From Acidimicrobiales bacterium (GTDB taxonomy: Bacteria; Actinomycetota; Acidimicrobiia; Acidimicrobiales; SHLQ01), in NCBI GenBank assembly GCA_020629375.1, contig JAHDDK010000016.1, forward strand, positions 1 through 64,000: a DNA stretch of 64,000 nucleotides, given 5' to 3'. The translations under genes and the position numbers were made by a program. This document shows positions 25,701-33,995 of this stretch, piece after piece. The stretch's first letter is position 1, and every line of letters starts with the position of its first letter. The notes beneath the pieces were generated by a model. It was not told the origin of the DNA. It saw only the letters and a list, made by a program, of their open reading frames with translations, and searched no databases.

Positions 25701-26023
25701 CGTGACCCTTTCGTCGGTCGCCGGTCCGACGACCGCGTCGACCGCTGCCATCGCCCCAACACATCATGCAGGTGCCCGGTTCCCGGGGTCAGACCCTCCA
25801 CCTCACGCAGAGCGCCTCCATCGGGCCAAGGAACCGGGATCACCTGTTGGAGCAACACGCTACGAGCACCACCTTGTGGGCGAAAAGGGGACGAACTGTT
25901 GAAATCGCGGGGATATCGGCCCGGGTTGTCCACACCATCGGCCGTTCTCTGGTGAACATCGGCGTATCACCCCCCATTCCGTAAGGCCGAGCTGCCGAAC
26001 GGCCGAGCGATAGCGTGCCGGAT
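25701..26023. other. 323-bp gap: long leader of nrdJ and promoter of the RibD-C gene
   Basis: No gene is seen. On the minus strand TAGCGT (plus 25857-25862) could be the nrdJ -10, giving a leader of about 150 nt that includes the inverted-repeat structure 25769-25846. On the plus strand TAGCGT at 26011-26016 serves the RibD-C gene. I looked for a cobalamin riboswitch, which would suit a B12 enzyme, and found neither the B12-box-like core nor its flanking stems. Confidence 0.5.
25769..25846. repeat. 78-bp inverted-repeat element in nrdJ leader
   Basis: CAGGTG plus CCCGGTTCC (25769-25783) pairs with GGAACCGGG (25830-25838) and, after a 2-nt bulge, CACCTG (25841-25846): 15 bp of stem. The palindrome GGGTCAGACCC (25786-25796), found at two other intergenic sites, lies just inside. 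This could be a folded leader RNA, or a REP/MITE-like mobile repeat that landed there. Confidence 0.75.
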
Positions 26024-26770
26024 ATGCGACAGGTCTTCCCCAACCCTGTGGACAACATCGATGTGGTCGAGGCGTATGCGGCCGACCCGCGCCCCGCTCC
26101 CGACGACCGGCCGTGGGTTCTGGCCAACATGATTTCGAGTCTGGACGGCGGCATCGACATCGACGGCGTGTCGGGTGGGCTCGGCGGCCCCGGGGACAAG
26201 GCGGTCTTCGGGGCGATTCGGGCGATCCCGGACGTCATCGTCGTCGCCTCCGGGACCGTGATCGCCGAGAACTACCGCGCTCCACAGACGCCTCCGGGCA
26301 TCGAGGTCTCGCGGATCGCCCGCGGCCAATCTGCCCGGCCCCAGATCGCCATCGTGACCGGATCCCTGCGGATCGACCCCGAGCATCGGATCTTCGACCA
26401 GGAGTTCCGGCCGGCGATCATCACGACGGAATCGTCTCCCGCGGCAGCTCGCCACCGCCTCACAGAGGTGGCCGACATCATCATCGCCGGCCACGACCAC
26501 GTCGACCTGCGTGTCGCGATGGCCGAGCTCCGAAACCGAGGCGCTCGAACCGTGCTGCTCGAGGGAGGCCCGACGCTCAACGATGCGTTCGTCGCTGCGG
26601 ATCTCGTCGACGAACTCTGCTTGAGCGTCTCGCCAACGCTCATTGGCGGCGCATCCTCGCGAATCGTGAACGGACCAACGGCGTCGATCCACGCCATGAG
26701 CCTGTCGCGACTCGTGGTCGATGGGTCGTTCGTGTTCGGCCGTTGGGTACGCGATCGCACGACGACCTGA
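26024..26770 (+). CDS. pyrimidine reductase family protein (RibD C-terminal domain)
   Basis: A 248-residue protein with the dihydrofolate-reductase-like fold of the RibD C-terminal domain: NMISSLDGGIDIDG (the NxxxSxDG motif), VIVVASGTVIAENYR, IVTGSLRIDP and LLEGGPTLNDAFV. RibD deaminase residues are absent, so it is a stand-alone NADPH reductase like mycobacterial Rv2671, possibly acting in folate or riboflavin metabolism. The ATG is chosen because TAGCGT sits seven bases upstream; a GTG at 26015 overlaps that box. Convergent with the LysM gene, 14 bp apart. Confidence 0.87.
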   Translation: MRQVFPNPVDNIDVVEAYAADPRPAPDDRPWVLANMISSLDGGIDIDGVSGGLGGPGDKAVFGAIRAIPDVIVVASGTVIAENYRAPQTPPGIEVSRIARGQSARPQIAIVTGSLRIDPEHRIFDQEFRPAIITTESSPAAARHRLTEVADIIIAGHDHVDLRVAMAELRNRGARTVLLEGGPTLNDAFVAADLVDELCLSVSPTLIGGASSRIVNGPTASIHAMSLSRLVVDGSFVFGRWVRDRTTT

Positions 26771-26784
26771 CGACACCCGAACGG

Positions 26785-27162
26785 TCACCGCCTGATCGCT
26801 GCGTGATCGATGACGATCTGCTGGCCGACGTCGATCGCGGCGGACCCGGCCTGGACTCGAAGATGATCGAGCGCAGGCTCGAGCGAATGCCCGTCGGGCG
26901 TGATCCTCGTGGCGATAGCCCACAACGTGTCGCCGGGCTGCACGACGTAGATCTCGATCGAATCGACGATCGTCGATTGCTCGGACACCGGGTCGAGCGG
27001 AGCGTTGGCCGCAGCGCCACGTGTAGATCCCAACAAGGTGATGATGATCGCCATCGCCACTCCCCCAGCGAGCAGTGGGTGGATTCGCAAGCCCGCCGAC
27101 GTGGACGAGGCGGTGGGTGCAGCGAGTTCGGGGTGGTGATCGGCGTGGAACGTCATGGCCAT
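26785..27162 (-). CDS. LysM-domain membrane protein, probable SOS cell-division inhibitor
   Basis: A 125-residue protein: cytoplasmic N-terminus, one membrane segment (LLAGGVAMAIIITLLG, about 30-46), then a single LysM domain (YVVQPGDTLWAIATRITPDG) outside the membrane. AGGAG seven bases before the ATG is a good ribosome site. The gene is divergent from lexA across three SOS-box-like sites. The same arrangement and architecture occur for Rv2719c next to lexA in Mycobacterium tuberculosis, and functionally for DivS and YneA, which delay division during the SOS response. The role here is inferred from that. Confidence 0.82.
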   Translation of the reverse strand: MAMTFHADHHPELAAPTASSTSAGLRIHPLLAGGVAMAIIITLLGSTRGAAANAPLDPVSEQSTIVDSIEIYVVQPGDTLWAIATRITPDGHSLEPALDHLRVQAGSAAIDVGQQIVIDHAAIRR

Positions 27163-27483
27163 CAGTCAACTCCTGGGGTGTGACAGCGTCGTTGGGCGAG
27201 TGGGCTGACCACGACATCCGGAGACACCGCAGCCCTGCCCAGGCGGTCGCCCGGAGCGGCGACCACGATCGGTCTCCACCCACCTCCGAGTGCGAAGACT
27301 CCGAGGATCCTTGACCGACGTACGGTGCTGAGCGAACATGTGTGCGCCGAACACCTGTTCTCGTTATACTTCGAACAGATGTACGATTGCAACCTTCCGG
27401 GACAACGAATCTCGGATCGCACTCTCGACATGCACCAACCGAGGTTCATTCGACCTCGACACGACAGCCAGACAGGGGCACCA
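27163..27483. promoter_or_regulatory. lexA/LysM divergent control region with three SOS-box-like sites
   Basis: A 321-bp gap without genes. Sites of the form CGAAC-N4-GTTCG occur at 27333-27346 (CGAAC-ATGT-GTGCG), 27348-27361 (CGAAC-ACCT-GTTCT) and 27372-27385 (CGAAC-AGAT-GTACG); none is perfect. TATACT at 27365-27370 is a strong -10 for lexA and lies between sites two and three, so LexA bound there should block it. The lexA message then has about 110 nt of leader. Sites one and two are placed to act on the LysM promoter as well. Confidence 0.8.
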
Positions 27484-28116
27484 ATGGCCGGAACCAATCT
27501 GACGGATCGCCAACAGCAGATCCTCGACTTCATCGACACGTCCAACCGCGAGCGCGGCTATCCCCCCTCTGTGCGGGAGATCGGCGGGGCGGTCGGATTG
27601 ACGTCGCCCTCAACGGTCCACAGTCATCTCAACACGCTCCAGAAGCTCGGCTATCTGCGCCGTGATCCGGCCAAGCCCCGAGCGATCGAGGTGCGATACG
27701 ACCCGAACTCCGGCGCCGTGATCGAACGCGCACAGGTCACCCACGTACCGCTCGTTGGTGACGTCGCCGCTGGCACCGACGTTCTCGCCCACGAGAACGT
27801 TGAAGAGCTGATGCCCCTACCGACCGAATTCACCGGTGAGGGCGAGCTGTACATGCTCCGGGTCCGCGGCGAGTCGATGATCGACGCTGGCATTCACGAT
27901 GGCGACTTCGTGGTCGTACGTCGCCAGGATTCAGCCCAGAACGGCGACATCGTCATCGCCGGCATCCCCGGCGACGAAGCCACCGTCAAGACCTACGAAG
28001 CATCGGGCTCAACGGTCACGCTGCTTCCGGCGAATCCCTCGTTGGAGCCCATGGTGTTCGACGCGGGCGAAGTCGACGTCTACGGCCGAGTGGTCACCGT
28101 GTTGCGTCGCCTCTGA
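27484..28116 (+). CDS. lexA: LexA repressor
   Basis: The SOS repressor, 210 residues. A winged HTH (LTDRQQQILDFIDTSNRERG, then LTSPSTVHSHLNTLQ) occupies residues 5-70. The C-terminal S24 autoprotease has the Ala-Gly cleavage site in GDVAAGTD, the nucleophile Ser in RGESMIDAGI and the general-base Lys in ATVKTYE. The start ATG follows AGGGGCACCA; the frame is open for 53 codons further upstream across the promoter and SOS boxes, so those are not coding. It controls itself, recA and probably the LysM gene here. Confidence 0.97.
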   Translation: MAGTNLTDRQQQILDFIDTSNRERGYPPSVREIGGAVGLTSPSTVHSHLNTLQKLGYLRRDPAKPRAIEVRYDPNSGAVIERAQVTHVPLVGDVAAGTDVLAHENVEELMPLPTEFTGEGELYMLRVRGESMIDAGIHDGDFVVVRRQDSAQNGDIVIAGIPGDEATVKTYEASGSTVTLLPANPSLEPMVFDAGEVDVYGRVVTVLRRL

Positions 28117-28130
28117 TCAACTACGCGCCG

Positions 28131-29231
28131 TCAGACACCGGTCCGCAGGAGCTCGTCGAGCGCCTGGTAGGTCATCCACAGGGGCACCTCATGAAGGTGC
28201 TCCTGTTGTGTGTGGGCGAGCGTCGCGTCGCCGGGACCGAAGTTCACCGCCGGAATCCCCTGCTCGGCGAAGAACGCCACGTCGGTCCAGCCAAGCTTGG
28301 CCCGAACGAGCAGGTCGTTGCGTCCGACGAACGCCGCCATCAGCGGGTGGCGTAGATCTGGGCGAGCAGCGGGCGAGAGATCCGTGATCGTGAAGGTGTC
28401 GCCGTCGTCCATGAAGGGGTCGACGACCGACTTCGCGAACGCCACCGCCTCTGCGGAGGTCCGATCCGGCGCGAACCGGTGGTTGATCGTGACGATGGCG
28501 AGATCCGGAACGACGTTGCCCGCAACGCCAGCCTCCATCTTCACCGCCTGCATGGCCTCGCGGAACTCGCAGCCGTCGATGACCGGACGGCGATGCTCGA
28601 TGTCTCCGAGCGTCGAGAGCAGTGCACCGGCCCGATGAATGGCGTTGCGTCCCATCCAGGGCCGCGCCGTGTGTGCCCGAGCGCCCCGAAACGCGACCTC
28701 GAATCGCATGGTCCCCTGGCATCCGCCCTCGAGGACGGCATCCGTGGGCTCGCCGAGGATCGCCACGTCGGCCTCGAGCAGGTGAGGGACCTCGGCGAAC
28801 AGTTCCCGAAGACCGTTGTGCTCCAACGCAACCTCTTCGCGGGCGTAGAAGACCCAGGTCACGTCGACGGCGGGTTCGGGGATGCGGCGAGCGAGCTCCA
28901 ACATGACGGCCAGGCCGCCCTTCATGTCTGCAGAGCCGAGGCCATGCAGGATCGGCCCTTCGATGCGCGCCGTGGCGTTGTTGTTCACCGGCACGGTGTC
29001 GAGGTGACCACCGAGGGCCAAACGGTGGGGTCGACCGAGGTTCGTACGCGCAACGACGTTGTCACCGATCCTGGTGACCTCGAGATGGCCGAGCTGGCGA
29101 AGTTCGTTCTCGAACCAGTCGGCGATGGCCGCTTCGTCGAACGACACCGAGGGCATGTCGACGAGATCGGCGGTCAGCTGCAACAACTCTGCGGCACGTG
29201 CACGGTCGTAGTCGGCGGTGGTCGCGGTCAT
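28131..29231 (-). CDS. dapE: succinyl-diaminopimelate desuccinylase
   Basis: Removes succinate from N-succinyl-LL-diaminopimelate in lysine and peptidoglycan biosynthesis. The 366-residue M20 metallopeptidase has metal-site motifs GGHLDTVPVN, GSADMKGGLAV, FYAREEV and LGEPTDA, and a C-terminal ATLAHTQQEHL with the last His ligand. Its ATG overlaps the dapC stop by 4 bp (ATGA), so the two are translationally coupled. It is convergent with lexA, 14 bp apart. A longer open frame upstream only shadows dapC. Confidence 0.95.
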   Translation of the reverse strand: MTATTADYDRARAAELLQLTADLVDMPSVSFDEAAIADWFENELRQLGHLEVTRIGDNVVARTNLGRPHRLALGGHLDTVPVNNNATARIEGPILHGLGSADMKGGLAVMLELARRIPEPAVDVTWVFYAREEVALEHNGLRELFAEVPHLLEADVAILGEPTDAVLEGGCQGTMRFEVAFRGARAHTARPWMGRNAIHRAGALLSTLGDIEHRRPVIDGCEFREAMQAVKMEAGVAGNVVPDLAIVTINHRFAPDRTSAEAVAFAKSVVDPFMDDGDTFTITDLSPAARPDLRHPLMAAFVGRNDLLVRAKLGWTDVAFFAEQGIPAVNFGPGDATLAHTQQEHLHEVPLWMTYQALDELLRTGV

Positions 29232-30331
29232 GAGGCGGCTCTTTCGGCGAGGGTGGCGATTGCGTCGTCCTGGCAAACGACTGCGAGACGGACGTAGTCG
29301 GCACCAGCGGCACCGTAGAACTCGCCCGGCGAGCAGATGAGACCAAGCTCGGTGGCGAGGCGCTCGGCGAGTGCCCAGCCTCCCTCGGGGGCCGGAGTCC
29401 AGAGGTAGAAGCCGCCCTCGGGCATTGCGGCGCGCACACCCACAGCGTCGAGGACGTCGATCAACGAACGCATTCGACGCTCGTAGTCCTTGCGCTGTTG
29501 GTCCACGTGTTCTTGGTCGTCGAGCGCGACGATCGCGGCATGTTGCGAAGGCCACGGCGCCATAGCGCCGGTGTGTTTGCGGATCTCCTGGAGCCAGAGG
29601 ACGAGTTCGGGATCGCCGGCGTAGTACCCGATACGGACGCCGGCGAGATTCGACCGCTTCGACAAGCTGTGAACGGCCATCACGCCGTCGACACCGTGCT
29701 CGAGGATGGTCCGACCGCGGCCGTTCCACGCGAACTCGATGTAGCACTCGTCGCTGAAGACCGGAACACCGTGGGCACGCCCCCACTCGGCCGCAGCACC
29801 GAGATCCTCGATGGCTCCGGCGGGGTTGCCGGGCGAGTTGATCCAGAGACAGGACGCTCGTGCGGCGTCCGCAGGGTCGATGGCGTCGAGTCGAAGGCGG
29901 AAGTCGGCGTCGACAGGCACAGCGACCGATCGACCGTGTGCCAGATCGGCACCCATGGCATACGAGGGGTAGCTGATCGACGGGAAGAGCACCGTGTCGC
30001 GTTCGGGGTCGCGAAGGCGGAGCAAATGAGGCAGCCCGGCGACGAACTCCTTCAACCCGATGGTGGCCCCGACGTCGGCGGGGTCGAGTTGAACTCCGCA
30101 TTGACGGTCGAACCATCGGACGACGGCGCCACGAAATTCGGGCGACCCGATCGACGGCGGGTATCGCCGTTCGCGCCCCGACGCCGACAGTGCGTCGACG
30201 ACGGCTTGCGGCGGATCATCGGCGGGAGTGCCGATCGAGAGGTCGATCGCGGAGCCGTGCCGCTCGGCGGCGAGCGCCCGGAGGGCATCGAGCCGATCGT
30301 AGGGATACGGCGGTAGGTCGTAGGGCTTCAT
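29228..30331 (-). CDS. dapC: succinyldiaminopimelate transaminase
   Basis: A PLP class I/II aminotransferase of 367 residues making N-succinyl-LL-diaminopimelate, the step before DapE. Visible features are INSPGNPAGAI, SDECYIEFAWNG (Asp/Tyr contacting PLP) and VHSLSKRSNLAGVRIG with the Schiff-base Lys. The start is MKPYDLPPYPYDRL, whose ATG shares one base with the hflX stop (TGATG). Pairing with dapE and nearby dapF places three diaminopimelate steps in one operon. Confidence 0.94.
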   Translation of the reverse strand: MKPYDLPPYPYDRLDALRALAAERHGSAIDLSIGTPADDPPQAVVDALSASGRERRYPPSIGSPEFRGAVVRWFDRQCGVQLDPADVGATIGLKEFVAGLPHLLRLRDPERDTVLFPSISYPSYAMGADLAHGRSVAVPVDADFRLRLDAIDPADAARASCLWINSPGNPAGAIEDLGAAAEWGRAHGVPVFSDECYIEFAWNGRGRTILEHGVDGVMAVHSLSKRSNLAGVRIGYYAGDPELVLWLQEIRKHTGAMAPWPSQHAAIVALDDQEHVDQQRKDYERRMRSLIDVLDAVGVRAAMPEGGFYLWTPAPEGGWALAERLATELGLICSPGEFYGAAGADYVRLAVVCQDDAIATLAERAAS

Positions 30332-31704
30332 CACGACGTCACCTCGTCGTGGGTTTGGTCGCCGTCGGATTGGCCAACGATCCACTGGCGTAACCGCCCG
30401 GTCGAGTCGGCGTCGAGACGCGCACGGACGACCAAGCCATCATCGGTCGCCATCTCGGTGAGCACCTGACCCTCACGGTGGACCATCGCCATCACATCTC
30501 CTCGTTCGAAGGGAATGAGCAACTCGACGAGAGCCGACATCGACCGAAGGCGATCACCCATGGCGGCGAGGAGATTCTCGGTACCGGTGCCGTCCATTGC
30601 GCTCATCGCCACGGACCCGGGAAACCGAGCAACCCACGCATCGACGTTCGGGGCCTGGTCGCTCTTGTTGAAAACGAGCAGCTCGGGTACGTCGATCGCA
30701 CCGATCTCCCGCAGGGTCCGCCGCACGACATCGATATTCGCCTGCGGGTCGGGAGCGGAGGCGTCGACGACGTGGAGTAGCAGGTCGGCATCGATGACGA
30801 CGTCGAGCGTGCTCTTGAACGCCTCCACCAATTCGGTCGGCAGCTTACGAACGAAGCCGACGGTGTCGGTCATGAAGACCATCTCACCGCCAGGGAGTTG
30901 CAGGCGGCGCGTCGTCGCATCGAGGGTGGCAAAGAGGCGGTCCTCCGCGAGGACCCCCGCATCGGTCAGCCGGTTGAGCACCGTCGACTTGCCGGCGTTC
31001 GTATAGCCCACGAGCGAGACGCCTCGGTTCGAGGTGCGCTTGCGGGCCTTCGCCTGCGTTGTTCGGGTCTTGCGTAGCCGACGAAGGTCGTCCTCGAGCT
31101 TGTGGACCCGCCGAACGAGCCGACGACGGTCGACTTCGAGCTGGGTTTCGCCGGGACCACGTGTGCCGATGCCGCCCCCCTGCTGGGAGTACGACCGGCC
31201 CGTGCTCCGCAGTCGTGGCAGGCGATATTTCAGCTGGGCGAGTTCGACTTGGGCCTTGCCCTCGCTGCTGGATGCGTTCTGAGCGAAGATGTCGAGAATG
31301 ACCGCTGTCCGGTCGAGCGCCGATCGCCCGAGGATCTTCTCGAGGTTGGTCTGCTGGGCGGGCGACAGTTCGTCGTCGAACACGACGGTGTCGGAGTCCA
31401 CTGCGAGCGACACGTCTTTGATCTCTTGCGCCTTGCCCTTACCGACGTAGGTCGCCGGATCGGGGGCCTGGCGGCGTTGCACGACTCGCCCCACCTCGTC
31501 GGCGCCGGCGGTGTCGACGAGGAGCGACAGTTCGTCGAGCGACGCTTCGGTCTCGTCCGTCGACCCATCGGGCATCGTGACCCCGACGAGCACGATTCGC
31601 TCCCGGAACGAGCGATCGATCAGCCCGCCGGACTCGCCGCCGTACTCACCAAATGCGCCGCGGTGATCGGACTGGAACTCGCCGTTGCGGGGTTCGTCAC
31701 CCAC
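30331..31704 (-). CDS. hflX: ribosome-associated GTPase HflX
   Basis: A 457-residue GTPase that binds and can split 70S or 50S ribosomes under stress. The N-terminal HflX domain includes YVGKGKAQEIK and FDDELSPAQQTNLEK, followed by GGGIGTRGPGETQLEVDRR. The G domain has G1 GYTNAGKST, G3 DTVGF and G4 NKSD. It starts at GTG inside the dapF end (8-bp overlap) and its stop overlaps the dapC start, so it is embedded in the operon. The order dapF-hflX is conserved in actinobacteria. Confidence 0.95.
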   Translation of the reverse strand: MGDEPRNGEFQSDHRGAFGEYGGESGGLIDRSFRERIVLVGVTMPDGSTDETEASLDELSLLVDTAGADEVGRVVQRRQAPDPATYVGKGKAQEIKDVSLAVDSDTVVFDDELSPAQQTNLEKILGRSALDRTAVILDIFAQNASSSEGKAQVELAQLKYRLPRLRSTGRSYSQQGGGIGTRGPGETQLEVDRRRLVRRVHKLEDDLRRLRKTRTTQAKARKRTSNRGVSLVGYTNAGKSTVLNRLTDAGVLAEDRLFATLDATTRRLQLPGGEMVFMTDTVGFVRKLPTELVEAFKSTLDVVIDADLLLHVVDASAPDPQANIDVVRRTLREIGAIDVPELLVFNKSDQAPNVDAWVARFPGSVAMSAMDGTGTENLLAAMGDRLRSMSALVELLIPFERGDVMAMVHREGQVLTEMATDDGLVVRARLDADSTGRLRQWIVGQSDGDQTHDEVTS

Positions 31705-32512
31705 GAGGCACCTCGAGCGATGCCACGAACGTCGCCGGGCCGTGGAGTAGTGCCGTCGACCGATCGTCGGTCATCACATCAACTCGGGCCGTTCCGCCGG
31801 GCATCGCAACTGCGACGCTTTCGCCGACGCGACCCCAATCGTGCATCCGCTGCGCCGAGACGGTGGCTCCCGACCCACACGCCAGGGTGACTCCGGCGCC
31901 ACGCTCCCACACGCGGAGATCGATCTGGTCGGGTCCGGCCACGGTCACGAAGTGGGCGTTGACGCCCTGGGGGAAGGCCTGCTCGATAATGGGTCCGGCG
32001 TGGGCGAGGTCGACCGAAGTGGGGTCATCGAGCTCGATCACCACGTGGGGATTCCCAACGGCGCCCAGTGCCCAACCTCGGACACCGGAGACGCCTGCAG
32101 CGGCCAGGACCGAGTCGAAGTCACCGTCGGGCTCGTCGCCTGCCGTGACCACTCCCATGTCGGCAGCCGCTGCGACGACAGACGGGTCATCGGTGGCCTG
32201 GATCACGCAGCGCCGTAGCCCCGCTGCGGTGTCGACGTCGACGTCGATCTCGCTGACCCCCCGGCGCATGGCCACCGCCTGGCCGAAGCAACGGAGACCA
32301 TTGCCCGAGATCTCGGCAACCGAACCGTCGGAGTTCCAAAGACGCATAACCGGCCGAGACCCCGTGTCGATGCCAAGCATCAGTCCGTCGGCACCGACGC
32401 CGGTCCGCCGGTCGCACACCGCAACGGCGAGCGCGACAGCGTCGACCGGGACCTCATCCACGAAGGAGACGAGAAAGTCGTTTCCGAGGGCGTGGTGCTT
32501 CGTCAGATGCAT
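31697..32512 (-). CDS. dapF: diaminopimelate epimerase
   Basis: Converts LL- to meso-diaminopimelate for cross-linking and lysine. The 271-residue protein has both catalytic cysteines, in SGNGLRCFG and TLACGSGA, and the N-terminal TKHHALGNDF. It follows miaA after 17 bp and overlaps hflX. Confidence 0.96.
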   Translation of the reverse strand: MHLTKHHALGNDFLVSFVDEVPVDAVALAVAVCDRRTGVGADGLMLGIDTGSRPVMRLWNSDGSVAEISGNGLRCFGQAVAMRRGVSEIDVDVDTAAGLRRCVIQATDDPSVVAAAADMGVVTAGDEPDGDFDSVLAAAGVSGVRGWALGAVGNPHVVIELDDPTSVDLAHAGPIIEQAFPQGVNAHFVTVAGPDQIDLRVWERGAGVTLACGSGATVSAQRMHDWGRVGESVAVAMPGGTARVDVMTDDRSTALLHGPATFVASLEVPRG

Positions 32513-32529
32513 CGTTCAAGTATGGCCGG

Positions 32530-33474
32530 TCAACGTCGATCGACGACCGTCAGAGCGGCGTCGATCGCGGGGCCGTAGTCGATCACTCCAGCGCCGTCGA
32601 CATCGAGATCGATCCAGGTGATCCGCGGGTCGCGCCCGAACCACTTCATCTGACGCCGCGCGAAGCGACGGGTACGGGTCCGAGCCTCCTCGAGAACCTC
32701 GTCGAGGTCCTCGCCATCCTCGACATGGCGAAGAAGTTCGCGATAGCCGAGGGCTTGGCGGGCAGTGTGCGACAACCCATCGGCCTCGATGGCCAAGCTC
32801 CGAACCTCCTCGAGGAAGCCCTGTTCCATCTGAATGCCGTACCGACGATTGACGCGATCGTCGAGCACGGCTTTGGACATGCGAAGCCCGACGAGTTCGA
32901 ACGGCACATCGGGATACTCGGTGAGCCCGGGACCGAAGCTCGAAAACGGTCGGCCGCTCCCCAGGGTCACTTCGAGCGCTCGAAGGATGCGGCGTTCGTT
33001 GCCCGGGTCGATTCGGGACGCCGCCAGCGGGTCGAGCTGCGCAAGCCGGCCGTGGAGCCGGTCGACGGACACACCGCTGCGCCGCAGATCCTCGACAATG
33101 TCCGGGAAGCGTCCGGGGATCTCGAGGTCGTCGACGACCGCCCGAAAGTAGAGACCGGTGCCGCCTACGAGCACGGGCGTCGCACCTCGGGAGATGATGT
33201 CCCGCCGTGCGGCGTACCAGTCTTGCTGGAATCGCGACACCGTGAATTCTTCGGAGGGTTCGGCCACATCGATCAGATGGTGCCGGACCTCGTTGCGTTC
33301 GGCCGCTGTTGGCTTCGCTGTGCCGATGTCCATCCGTCGGTAGACCTGCATCGAATCGACGGAAACCAGTTCGATATCGGACCGCTGCCGCGCAACCTCC
33401 ATCGCCACATGCGACTTGCCGCTGGCCGTCGGGCCGACGATGCACAGGGGCCGTCGACGTTCAGGATCGGTCAT
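32530..33474 (-). CDS. miaA: tRNA dimethylallyltransferase
   Basis: Adds the dimethylallyl group to A37 of tRNAs that read UNN codons, the substrate for MiaB. The 314-residue protein has the P-loop GPTASGKS, VDSMQVYRRMDIGTAKP, and VGGTGLYFRAVVDD. The frame is open upstream, but MTDPERRRPLCIVGPTASG is the natural start, and its ATG overlaps the preceding stop by 4 bp. Cotranscribed with miaB. Confidence 0.95.
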   Translation of the reverse strand: MTDPERRRPLCIVGPTASGKSHVAMEVARQRSDIELVSVDSMQVYRRMDIGTAKPTAAERNEVRHHLIDVAEPSEEFTVSRFQQDWYAARRDIISRGATPVLVGGTGLYFRAVVDDLEIPGRFPDIVEDLRRSGVSVDRLHGRLAQLDPLAASRIDPGNERRILRALEVTLGSGRPFSSFGPGLTEYPDVPFELVGLRMSKAVLDDRVNRRYGIQMEQGFLEEVRSLAIEADGLSHTARQALGYRELLRHVEDGEDLDEVLEEARTRTRRFARRQMKWFGRDPRITWIDLDVDGAGVIDYGPAIDAALTVVDRR

Positions 33475-33995
33475 CGAAATGCGGCGACGAGGCCGTACCA
33501 GTCGATGAGGACCATCGACGGGAGCTGCCCGCCAGCGCCGACGTACCCGTCGATGAAGGTCCGGCTCGCCTCGGCGCTGAACGCCTCGGCAACCGAGCGA
33601 ACGGCGATCGCCAGATCGCGCTCGGCCGGGTCGAACCCGGGCGAGTCTGACCGATCCCACTCAACCACTCCGTCGACCAGGACGGCAGCGGACACGACGG
33701 GAGTTCCATGTGTCGGCACCGATGGCCGATCGACTTCCGGCATGGTGAGCAGGTGCGAGCGAACGGTCTCGCGCGAGACCCGATCGAAGGGCGCTGGCAG
33801 TTCCGCTCCGGCATCGATGGCGGCCACCGCAGCAGCGACCTCGTCCGGTGTTCGGGCAGGCATCGCTTCAGCGCGAACGAGGTGAAGCGCCGCCAGGGAC
33901 TCCCCCATGGCCTCGACCACCGGTAACGGATTCTGGGCGAACTGGCTCTCGTCAGCGCGGCCGTTCAGGCGGAGCCGGCGTGCCTCACCCGGCAA
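33471..33995 (-). CDS. kinase-fold (phosphotransferase-like) fragment with degenerate catalytic motif
   Basis: About 174 residues from a TTG that overlaps the end of miaB by 11 bp. The sequence LAALHLV, then THGTPVVSAAVLVDG, VEWDRS and GFDPAERDLAIAVRS, resembles the C-terminal lobe of aminoglycoside-phosphotransferase-type kinases, where HGDxxxxN and DxE would bind ATP-Mg. Here the catalytic Asp is Thr and the Asn is missing, and the N-terminal ATP lobe is absent because miaB occupies that space. It is coupled to miaA by a 4-bp overlap. It is likely a catalytically dead domain reused for something else; the function is unknown. Confidence 0.65.
   Translation of the reverse strand: MPGEARRLRLNGRADESQFAQNPLPVVEAMGESLAALHLVRAEAMPARTPDEVAAAVAAIDAGAELPAPFDRVSRETVRSHLLTMPEVDRPSVPTHGTPVVSAAVLVDGVVEWDRSDSPGFDPAERDLAIAVRSVAEAFSAEASRTFIDGYVGAGGQLPSMVLIDWYGLVAAFR

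Noticed and set aside
25701..25860. Cobalamin riboswitch ahead of nrdJ
   Set aside because: The conserved B12-box core and flanking stems were not found; the structure present is a simple long inverted repeat.
28131..30116. DapE as a 661-residue fusion
   Set aside because: The extra 294 codons overlap dapC in another frame and are Arg-rich nonsense; ATG 29231 fits the DapE family and overlaps the dapC stop.
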